The notes under the pieces: model-generated
Told to the model about the DNA's origin: nothing
Seen by the model: the letters and a program-made list of their open reading frames with translations, nothing else
Database searches by the model: none
Assembly: GCA_031367895.1 (NCBI GenBank)
Contig: JANLQP010000011.1
Coordinates: forward strand, 1-5,120
Direction of reading: 5' to 3'
DNA: 5,120 nucleotides
Source: Ga0077555 sp031367895
GTDB lineage: Bacteria; Pseudomonadota; Alphaproteobacteria; Rhizobiales; Hyphomicrobiaceae
In this document: one piece after another, positions 1-4,916 of the stretch
Layout of the letters: each line of letters begins with the position of its first letter
How positions within the stretch are numbered: the first letter of the stretch is position 1
Program-made: the position numbers and the translations under genes

Positions 1-1
1 C

Positions 2-517
2 GAAAAGCCCGGAAAACCAGGGCGGGGCGCCGCCAACAAGCTCCCTTTCGTGGCGGCGGTCGAGACACGTGACGGCAAGCCGATCCACCTGCAGCTTCGC
101 GTCGTGCCGGGCTTCACGAAGGAGGCGATCCGGGATTGGGCGAGGCTGAGCGTCGCGCCAGGCAGCCACGTGCTCTCCGACGGCCTCGCCTGCTTCAACG
201 GCGTCGTCGATGCGGGCTCTGTGCATTCGCCGACCGTCACCGGCGGCGGACGGCCGAAAGACCTGCAGTTCCTGTAGGTCAATATCGCCCTCGGCAACGT
301 CAAGAGCGCCGTCACCGGCACCAGCCGCTCGCTCGATGCGCGCCACGTGCCGCGTTATCTCGCCGCCTACGAGTGGCGCTACAACAGGCGCCTCGAATTG
401 CCGACAAACCTCGAGCGCCTCGCCCGCGTCGCGGTAACTACAAAGCCGGCGCCCTACGCATCCATCGCCGCCGTCAGATCGGAAAAATACCGATCCGTCA
501 CTGAGACACACGGGTAA
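2..517 (+). pseudogene. IS1595-family transposase, C-terminal part, with internal amber stop
   Basis: This is the C-terminal part of a DDE transposase of the IS1595 (ISXO2-like) type; the 5' end lies outside the window. One frame reads from base 2 to TAA at 515-517 and is interrupted once by TAG at 275-277. Before the stop the protein has the family's second catalytic Asp in VLSDGLACFNGV, followed by a His and TVTGGGRPKDLQFL. After it comes VNIALGNVKSAVTGT, then a stretch ending RYLAAYEWRYNRRLEL. Family members usually read W-V-N-x-x-x-G-N-x-K here, so TAG most simply replaces TGG. Homology continues across the stop without a frame change, so this is one gene with a nonsense mutation. The first catalytic Asp would lie upstream of the window. 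A GTG at 50 could be taken as a start but lies inside the domain. Family assignment is by recalled motifs; a sister family is possible. Confidence 0.8.
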
Positions 518-760
518 TCAAGTAGGACATTCATCGTCTGGCAGACTGTTTGGCAGGAGCCGGTCTCGAGTTATGTCCAATCGTCACCGGCCCCGGCGCA
601 TGCGGTCGCCTGTGGCGGCGCTGGGCCTCAACGGGCAACAATGCTGTATCGCGGCCAGGGGGCACCAATGCGCCGCGGCCGCGAATGATCGCGCGAGGCC
701 GCCTTGTTCTCGACCAGCAACCGGACGATAGTGAAGCCACCGAGCATTGGGCGAGCAATC

Positions 761-1485
761 ATGGCACGCAAGAACGGTGTCGACCGGACAGGCTCGATTC
801 TGATCGCGGACGATCACGAGGTGGTCAGACAGTGTCTCGGCTACGTGCTGCGTCGCGAGCTAGCTGCCGAGCAGGTCATCGAGGCGGCGACGTTCGATGA
901 GGCGTTGGAGCGGCTTGCCGATCGGAGCATTTTCCTGGCGATTTTCGATCTCGGCATGCCCGGGCTCGAGGGCCCCGGGGATTTAGCCAAAGTACGTCGG
1001 CTGAGGCCGGACATGCGCGTCGTGGTGCTGAGCGGATCGGAGAGCCGTGGCGATGTCCTGGCCGCGCTGGAGCCCGGTGTGCGTGGCTATCTCGTCAAAA
1101 ACGCGCGCACTGAGATTCTGGTCAAACGGATCCGTCCGGTGCTCGATGGCGAAATCTACGTCCCGCCCGTTGTCGCCGAGCTGCCGCGCGAAGCGCCAGC
1201 AACGGCCGCGAGCGAGCCTCGGAAGCCATCGCCCGCCTCATCCCTGACAGCGCGCCAGAGTGCCTGCTGCGGCTGATCGCCAAGGGCCTGTCGAACAAGG
1301 AGATCGGCAAGCAGCTCGGTGTCGCGGAAGGCACGGTCAAGATGCATGTCGCCGCCATCCTGCGCGCAATCGGCGCCAACAATCGCGCTCGCGCGGTGGC
1401 AATCGGCAAGCGGTCGCATCGCCGCCCGCACCATCGCGCAATTGGTCGCCCACGGCCCATGGACCATGCGCCAGATCGTCAATGA
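761..1485 (+). pseudogene. LuxR/NarL-type response regulator, frameshifted between receiver and HTH domains
   Basis: This is a two-component response regulator that would bind DNA once phosphorylated by an unseen histidine kinase. From ATG 761 the first frame gives 171 residues ending at TGA 1274-1276. The receiver domain is complete: acidic pair D17-D18 (ILIADDH), phospho-acceptor D63 (IFDLGMPG), switch residue S91 (VVLSGS) and K113 (GYLVKN). A Pro/Ala/Glu-rich linker follows at about 135-161, then LTARQ, the normal first residues of a LuxR HTH. The rest of that HTH is in another frame from about 1264: LLRLIAKGLSNKEIGKQLG, then VAEGTVKMHVAAILRAIGA, then NNRARAVAIGKR. It runs on to TGA 1483-1485. 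Restoring one base at about 1256-1264 gives Q-x-C-L-L-R-L-I with correct family spacing and about 241 residues. The last 25 or so residues, Arg/His/Pro-rich, do not resemble the usual short tail. No good Shine-Dalgarno site precedes 761; the TTG at 704 is a weaker start. No kinase gene is adjacent. Confidence 0.85.
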
Positions 1486-1494
1486 AACTGTGCC

Positions 1495-1641
1495 CTACCG
1501 CATGTTTCCGGATAATGCGCCGGAGTTAACTGCGTAGGTATGTAATTCAAGCCTCCTCAAGTCGAAGACTGACGTCTCAGGCTCCACCGAATGGTCCTTG
1601 CGTCCTTTCGTTTGCAGAATGGCGGCGATCGAGTTCGGCAT
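1495..1641 (-). pseudogene. Possible N-terminal fragment of a CBS-domain protein
   Basis: This short minus-strand frame runs from ATG 1641 to TAG 1495-1497, 48 codons, and is preceded by a Shine-Dalgarno-like AGAGGA at 1652-1647, six bases from the ATG. It begins MPNSIAAILQTKGRKDHSVE and continues PETSVFDLRRL. This resembles the start of small alphaproteobacterial CBS-pair proteins, where an [AI]-I-L-x-x-K-G-R segment is followed by a V-x-P-x-x-[ST]-[VL] strand. After residue 31 the likeness ends (LELHTYAVNSGA) and the frame stops; no continuation was found in the other minus frames. CBS pairs normally need about 120 or more residues to bind adenosine ligands, so this would be a non-functional stump, or a short unrelated peptide. 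It converges on the broken response regulator, whose frame ends 10 bp away. The call rests on pattern recall alone. Confidence 0.4.
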
Positions 1642-1948
1642 CGTCGTCCTCTGGGAAATGTCACTCTGATCACTCCGTCGTACGCCGATCGAGCGGCCGC
1701 ATTGGCGAATTCATACTTTTGCCGACACGCCACCATTTTATCAAGTGCGACGACACACTGAGAAACGCATTGTGCGTGGCGGCAGGCTCCGGGAAGTTGC
1801 GTCGGCGCGGTGGCTCCTTTCAACGTGACCCGCCTGGTCATCGGTGTTAACGTAATCTTGGCAAAGCGGAAGATAATGAACCGCGCCTCACTCCCGGGGT
1901 GATCCAGTTCAACCGCTACATGCCGCGATGCAACGAATGGAGGACGTC
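1642..1948. other. Non-coding stretch upstream of the dodecin gene
   Basis: I see no supportable gene here. A minus-strand frame at 1557-1841 is open for 94 codons but has a Cys/Arg-rich composition, overlaps the better CBS-like frame and matches nothing I recognise. The stretch is less GC-rich than its neighbours around 1700-1760 and 1840-1880. It should contain the promoter for the dodecin gene. A GATAAT at 1872-1877 could be a -10 box, but its best upstream partner, TTAACG at 1847-1852, is 19 bp away and weak, so no promoter is called. Confidence 0.4.
1939..1943 (+). promoter_or_regulatory. Ribosome binding site of the dodecin gene
   Basis: GGAGG lies five bases before ATG 1949. It decides the start in favour of 1949 over the in-frame ATG at 1928, which has no such site and would add seven residues not seen in dodecins. 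Confidence 0.75.
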
Positions 1949-2164
1949 ATGGCTGAGAGCGTGTACAAGATCATCGAACTCGTTGGCACCAGCCCCGAGT
2001 CCTGGGAGAAGGCGGCGCAGGCTGCAGTGGATCGAGCCTCAAAATCGCTCAGAGACCTTCGCATTGCGGAAATTGCCCAGCTGGACATGCAGCTGAAAGA
2101 CGGCAAGGTGGAAGCCTATCGCGCGAAGGTGAAAGTTTCCTTCAAATATGAGGGCGGCGACTGA
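1949..2164 (+). CDS. Dodecin-family protein, variant lacking the flavin-stacking Trp
   Basis: This encodes 71 residues, the normal dodecin length. Dodecins are small cytoplasmic beta-alpha-beta-beta proteins that form hollow 12-mers; classical ones bind flavins in pairs and are thought to store or buffer them. The family pattern is clear: strand VYKIIELVGTSPESWEKA with the hallmark ELVGTS at 10-15, one helix to about L37, then two strands ending VEAYRAKVKVSFKYEGGD. Classical dodecins read L-D-W-F-E-V at the turn into strand 2, with the Trp stacking on the isoalloxazine ring; here it is LRIAEI, placing Ile39 at the Trp position. The usual Gln of YQV in strand 3 is Arg58 (YRA). Fold and assembly should be kept, but classical flavin binding is doubtful. 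I recall rhizobial paralogues with the same LRIAE motif, so this is probably a subfamily trait, not damage. The next gene, 133 bp downstream, reads the same way. Confidence 0.9.
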   Translation: MAESVYKIIELVGTSPESWEKAAQAAVDRASKSLRDLRIAEIAQLDMQLKDGKVEAYRAKVKVSFKYEGGD

Positions 2165-2286
2165 TACATCGCACCCCACGGGTCGACCAGTACGAGCCCT
2201 CTCTTGAATCTGGCCCAATAGACTGCCAAGATTTGGAATGATCGGCGGCCGTAAATTGGGTGTGCGCAAAACGCCAAGTTGCTTAT

Positions 2287-2290
2287 GGAG
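2287..2290 (+). promoter_or_regulatory. Ribosome binding site of the ABM-like gene
   Basis: GGAG lies seven bases before ATG 2298. It supports that start over the in-frame ATG 2238, which has no ribosome binding site and would add 20 residues unlike the domain, and over ATG 2304, from which it is 13 bases away. Confidence 0.65.
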
Positions 2291-2297
2291 TTTACCA

Positions 2298-2597
2298 ATG
2301 TACATGAGGATTGTTTGGGGAAAGATACTCCCGGGGAAGTGGGATGAGTTCGAGGCCACGTTCAAGGCGTCCATGGCTGCGCGCGGCAACCAGAAAGGGC
2401 TCGAGAACCACTGGCTGGCTCGAGACCAGAATGATCCCGACGCTGGATACTCGATTACAGTGTGGGCCTCCGAGGTTGATATGAAGTCCTTTTGGGACAG
2501 CCCGAAGCGTAAGGAGGTGATGGTGCCGCTGGAGCCGTTCTATGTCAATCAGTTCACAACAACTCACTGCGAGGTTCGGTACGACCTGAAGGGCTAG
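2298..2597 (+). CDS. Small ABM-like (dimeric alpha+beta barrel) protein
   Basis: This is a 99-residue protein with the length and layout of antibiotic-biosynthesis-monooxygenase-like domains (ABM, PF03992 type), which dimerise into an alpha+beta barrel. Visible elements are strand MRIVWGKI (3-10), helix PGKWDEFEATFKASM, strand LENHWLARDQ, strand GYSITVWAS, helix EVDMKSFWDSPKRKEVM and a final strand TTTHCEVRYDL. A starting [RV]-x-W-G-x-[IV]-x-P-G-x-x-[DE]-[EQ]-F and a central W-x-[SD] after the third strand are typical. Members range from cofactor-free quinone-forming oxygenases and haem-degrading enzymes to proteins of unknown role; nothing here fixes a substrate. There is no signal peptide or membrane segment, so it should be cytoplasmic. 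It follows the dodecin gene on the same strand after 133 bp, possibly as a second cistron. Its stop sits in a short GGGC-TAGA-GCCC palindrome at 2591-2602, too weak to call a terminator. Confidence 0.7.
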   Translation: MYMRIVWGKILPGKWDEFEATFKASMAARGNQKGLENHWLARDQNDPDAGYSITVWASEVDMKSFWDSPKRKEVMVPLEPFYVNQFTTTHCEVRYDLKG

Positions 2598-2716
2598 AGC
2601 CCGGATCATTCATCAAGCGCGAGGAACAATCGGTTGGCTATGGCGCAAGGCGCTGAGATGGCATAGCAAATCGGTGTCGAGACGAGGTGCTGCGTTTGTC
2701 TCCGAGCGCCACAGCC

Positions 2717-2785
2717 ATGGACGACGCTACGCCGTTTCCCTTCGATCTGCCAACTGTTGGTGGCAAGAAGCTCACAGTCTCGTTC
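2717..2785 (+). pseudogene. N-terminal remnant of an IS1380-type transposase
   Basis: From ATG 2717 the frame begins MDDATPFPFDLPTVGGKKLT and then VSF. This resembles the start of IS1380-family transposases, which typically open with [TD]-D-x-x-x-[LF]-P-F-x-L-P-x-V-x-x-K-K-[LV]-T and then an F-[DS]-G-G segment. Here the likeness stops after VSF, where a 12-bp tandem repeat begins and the expected G-G and catalytic domain are absent. The frame stays open (ITQKLYREIARPAAEIGG and onward) across the IS4-type insertion point to TAA 2897-2899, but that part is unrecognised. Neither IS1380 end could be identified. It is a non-functional fragment of about 23 codons, and its family assignment rests on motif recall. 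Confidence 0.5.
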
Positions 2786-2804
2786 GCAGTCTCGTTCGCA
2801 GTCA
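2775..2804 (+). repeat. 12-bp tandem repeat, two copies plus a partial third
   Basis: CAGTCTCGTTCG occurs at 2775-2786 and again at 2787-2798, followed by a partial copy CAGTCACG from 2799. The unit is a multiple of three and keeps the frame open, giving the peptide repeat VSFAVSFAV. It begins exactly where likeness to the IS1380 N-terminus ends, which suggests slippage or a rejoined break. Confidence 0.85.
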
Positions 2805-2870
2805 CGATCACGCAGAAGCTCTATCGCGAGATCGCGCGTCCTGCCGCGGAAATCGGCGGGGACATCGGGG

Positions 2871-2882
2871 GGTGCCGGTTCC
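2871..2882. repeat. Target-site duplication, left copy
   Basis: GGTGCCGGTTCC directly abuts the left inverted repeat of the IS4-type element and is repeated exactly at its right end. Twelve bases is within the 10-13 bp made by the IS4 subgroup. The sequence is itself a near-palindrome around CCGG. Confidence 0.9.
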
Positions 2883-2899
2883 CATACGCGTTAACTTAA
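2883..2899 (+). repeat. Left terminal inverted repeat of the IS4-type element
   Basis: CATACGCGTTAACTTAA matches the reverse complement of the right end, CATAAGCATTAACTTAA, at 15 of 17 positions. Scattered matches continue inward. The transposase stop codon (2896-2898, minus strand) is inside it. Confidence 0.88.
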
Positions 2900-4163
2900 G
2901 TTGGTACGGCTTGATATTTCCGCTTTCGTGGCGGCTCGCAGAGGTGGCGCTTGAGGCGCGGGGCGGCGGTGACGAATGCGCTGAGACTGAGGCGCGGTGT
3001 GATGGCGGCGATCAGCAGGCCATGCACGATCTGGAATGTGCGCCAGAGGCTCGGATTGACGCGCCCGCCGAGCGGGGAGAGACACCGACCTCGCAGAGCA
3101 GCGAGTCGGTGATCAAGACCACCAGCAGATGGCAGTAGAGATAGCTTTTCGCGACGGCCGGGTTTTCGCTCGGTGGTGGACCGAGGCCGGCACCGCTTTT
3201 CAGTCGCTTGAATGCGATCTCGATGCGCCAGCGCACACGATACAAGTCGAGCACGTCTTCGGTCGTGAAGTCCGCTGTGACGAGTGTGGTGACGAGTATG
3301 ATCCATTCGGCCGCGACGAGTGTTTCGGGCCTCAAGTCATGGCCTTTGCGCTTGGCATCCTGGCGCGCCTTGAGGCGTGCCTTCTCAGTGGCCTCTGGGG
3401 ATTTGCGACGCGCGACGAGGCGAAGCGGCAACGGTTCGCCATCGTTGCGGCGGATCTTGATCTTATGGTCGATGGCATTGCCCGCTTCATTGCGCAGCAG
3501 GGCGATGAGGTCGAGCGAGCGGCCTTCGGCGTCGAGCCACCGCACGCTCGACCAACCGGCGCGGATTAGAATATCAGCCCCCGCCGCAATGACCCGCACC
3601 ATGCGATCAGGCTGCATATAAGCGCGGTCGGCGATGCGGATTTCGCCTGGGATCACGGCGATCCGATCCAATGTCTCGCCGCCATGTTCATCGGTCAATT
3701 CAAAGGCGGAAAATTGCTCCCGCTACGGATCATAGATGCAATGCAGACGCCAGAGCTGGCCGGCCGTCCTGGCGGCCAGCGCCACGTGTGTCAGCGTCGT
3801 GGCGTCGATACAGCGGATCAGACGCCCCTTGGCCGCCGCCGGCATGGCTTCTTTGCACACCTGCAGCAGCAGGCTGGCTGCGAGTTGCTCCAGCCATGGC
3901 GTGGCTTTCGCCATGCGCTTCCACAGCGCCACGCTCGAAACGCTGGCGAGCGTGCTCGCCTCAGCCAATGCCGCAGTGGTCCGCAAACTCATCTCAGTCA
4001 GGCAATACAGCAGCAGTGCACGCAGCAACGCGGTCGCGTCGGCGAACCCGCGGCGGCGCTGCGGCGCACCGGTCTCCTTGGCGCTGACCGCCAGCTTCTC
4101 GGGCCCGCCGAGGCGGTTCACGAGCGTGTCGAAATCCCTGGCCGTCAGCGATTCGTGCGTCAT
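2896..4163 (-). pseudogene. IS4-family DDE transposase with amber stop and frameshift
   Basis: The gene runs from ATG 4163 to TAA 2896-2898. If mended it would be about 422 residues, normal for the family. The first frame gives 146 residues and meets TAG at 3723-3725; the same frame resumes at once with REQFSAFELTDEHGGETLDR and continues to 3012. The catalytic residues are all present: D120 (RCIDATTL), D179 (RIADRAY) and E315 in the YREK signature LYRVRWRIEIAFKRLK (Y308, R311, E315, K322). At about 3050-3085 the frame is lost: the first frame degenerates into PRSAGASIRASGAHS, while the other continues GRVNPSLWRTFQIVHGLLIA to an Arg/Lys-rich tail. A one-base deletion fits. Residues 1-119 form the usual N-terminal helical region. 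TTG at 3698 could in principle restart translation but would omit D120. Only weak ribosome-binding potential precedes ATG 4163. Confidence 0.92.
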
Positions 4164-4227
4164 CCCATGCTTGAGCCACAGCGCAGCGCGCGCCGCGATG
4201 AGTCAGGTTGGCGCAAGGCGGCGTAGA

Positions 4228-4244
4228 TTAAGTTAATGCTTATG
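4228..4244 (-). repeat. Right terminal inverted repeat of the IS4-type element
   Basis: TTAAGTTAATGCTTATG is the inverted partner of 2883-2899 with two mismatches. It lies 64 bp upstream of the transposase start and is followed directly by the right copy of the target duplication. Confidence 0.88.
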
Positions 4245-4256
4245 GGTGCCGGTTCC
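4245..4256. repeat. Target-site duplication, right copy
   Basis: GGTGCCGGTTCC is identical to 2871-2882. It lies 14-25 bases beyond the cupin stop codon, so the insertion did not interrupt that coding sequence. Confidence 0.9.
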
Positions 4257-4269
4257 CCCGGATCAGAAT

Positions 4270-4830
4270 CTAGTTTGCGGCGGTCCGACGGTAAGCCTTT
4301 CCAGCGATATAGGCGGTGCCCTCCGGACCGACCTGTTCTGCGTGCATACAGCCGGCGGGAACCTCACAATGATCGCCAGCACGGAATGTTTCCGCCTTGC
4401 CGTCCCGAATCAGCGTGATCTCGCCGCTTAGCACCATGATCCGCGCATCGAAGTCATGCGCGTGGGGATCGCCCATGTGGCTAGGCTTGTGCCCACCATG
4501 AACCACATCGAAGCCTTCTCGGCGCAGATCACTTTCGAACGCCTCACGCGTGCGCGTCGCGCCGTTACGGCGTCGGCCGGCGACATAGGCGACACCCTCC
4601 GGACCGACCTGTTCGGCGTGCATAGAGCCGGCGGGAACTTCACAATGATCGCCGGCACGGAATGTTTCCGGCTTGTTGTCACGGGTGATGGTGAGTTCAC
4701 CGCCAAGAACGAGAATCTTGGCGTCGAAGTCATGGCAATGGTTGGGGTCTGCCATATTCGGCTTCAGACTGCTGTTGACAACACGATAGCCTTCACGCCG
4801 TAGCTCCACTTCAAATTCGAGACGATCCAT
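4270..4830 (-). CDS. Two-domain cupin (bicupin) from internal tandem duplication
   Basis: This encodes 186 residues made of two cupin domains, about 1-85 and 94-177, offset by 92 residues. Cupins are small beta-barrels that usually hold a metal through His and acidic side chains; functions range from enzymes to sugar or ligand sensing, and no substrate can be read here. Each domain keeps the HxH of motif 1 (H31/H33 and H123/H125, both in HxHDFDA) and motif 2 as G-x5-P-A-G-x-M-H (G60, P66, H71; G152, P158, H163). The usual motif-1 Glu is absent, with Asp (D36, D128) nearby. Both halves share EVPAG-x-MHAEQVGPEG. There is no signal peptide. AGGAG at 4842-4838, seven bases before ATG 4830, supports the start. 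The gene is divergent from the right-edge frame, and an IS4-type element sits 14 bp past its stop. Confidence 0.88.
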   Translation of the reverse strand: MDRLEFEVELRREGYRVVNSSLKPNMADPNHCHDFDAKILVLGGELTITRDNKPETFRAGDHCEVPAGSMHAEQVGPEGVAYVAGRRRNGATRTREAFESDLRREGFDVVHGGHKPSHMGDPHAHDFDARIMVLSGEITLIRDGKAETFRAGDHCEVPAGCMHAEQVGPEGTAYIAGKAYRRTAAN

Positions 4831-4837
4831 GGACTTT

Positions 4838-4842
4838 CTCCT
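4838..4842 (-). promoter_or_regulatory. Ribosome binding site of the bicupin gene
   Basis: AGGAG on the minus strand lies seven bases upstream of ATG 4830 and fixes that start. Confidence 0.75.
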
Positions 4843-4886
4843 GAGTGCGCCTGTTCAGCCGACGCTCGGTCGGGCCAAGATAGAAA

Positions 4887-4915
4887 ACCTAATCTGGGAT
4901 CCAGCCACGGGTCAA
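4887..4915 (-). promoter_or_regulatory. Weak sigma-70-like promoter candidate for the bicupin gene
   Basis: On the minus strand TTGACC (4915-4910) is followed after 17 bp by TTAGGT (4892-4887), about 57 bp upstream of the bicupin start. The -35 box is good and the spacing ideal, but the -10 box is poor, so this is a candidate only. It abuts the possible TTG start of the right-edge frame, so a control region between divergent genes is plausible. Confidence 0.25.
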
Positions 4916-4916
4916 G

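Larger units (their letters stand above)
2883..4244. mobile_element. IS4-family insertion sequence, complete at both ends, transposase broken
   Basis: This element is 1362 bp, bounded by imperfect terminal inverted repeats (2883-2899 and 4228-4244, 15 of 17 matching) and an exact 12-bp direct repeat of the target outside them. It carries a single minus-strand transposase gene filling nearly its whole length, whose stop codon lies inside the left repeat. Transposase motifs, element length and duplication length all agree with the IS4 family. The gene has a nonsense codon and a frameshift, so this copy should not move by itself, though the intact ends could still be used by a related transposase. 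The exact duplication suggests that the insertion is fairly young. It separates the IS1380 remnant from the 3' side of the cupin gene. Confidence 0.93.

Noticed and set aside
745..747. Short minus-strand frame beginning MLGGFTIVRLLVENK, opposite the response regulator leader
   Set aside because: It is about 40 codons with no ribosome binding site and no recognised family, too weak to call.
550..900. Plus-strand frame overlapping the response regulator start
   Set aside because: It has low-complexity Arg/Gly/Pro composition and overlaps the clear receiver domain in another phase.
1557..1841. 94-codon minus-strand frame upstream of the dodecin gene
   Set aside because: It is Cys- and Arg-rich with no recognised family and overlaps the better-supported CBS-like frame in another phase. 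It is probably a chance open frame in GC-rich DNA.
1847..1877. Promoter for the dodecin gene (TTAACG, 19 bp, GATAAT)
   Set aside because: The -35 box is poor and the spacing long; the nearer TTGGCA at 1858 is only 8 bp from the -10 box. No general-stress GGAAC motif was found near it.
2591..2602. GGGC-TAGA-GCCC hairpin at the end of the ABM-like gene as a terminator
   Set aside because: The stem has only four base pairs, no T-run follows and it overlaps the stop codon.
3129..3569. Long plus-strand frames inside the IS4-type element
   Set aside because: They are antisense shadows of the transposase, which carries the complete DDE and YREK motifs on the minus strand.
2898..3725. Stop-codon recoding or programmed frameshifting to make full-length transposases
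   Set aside because: TAG ends intact genes in this window (2595-2597 and 4270-4272), and no slippery heptamer was seen at the frameshifts. Simple mutation fits better.
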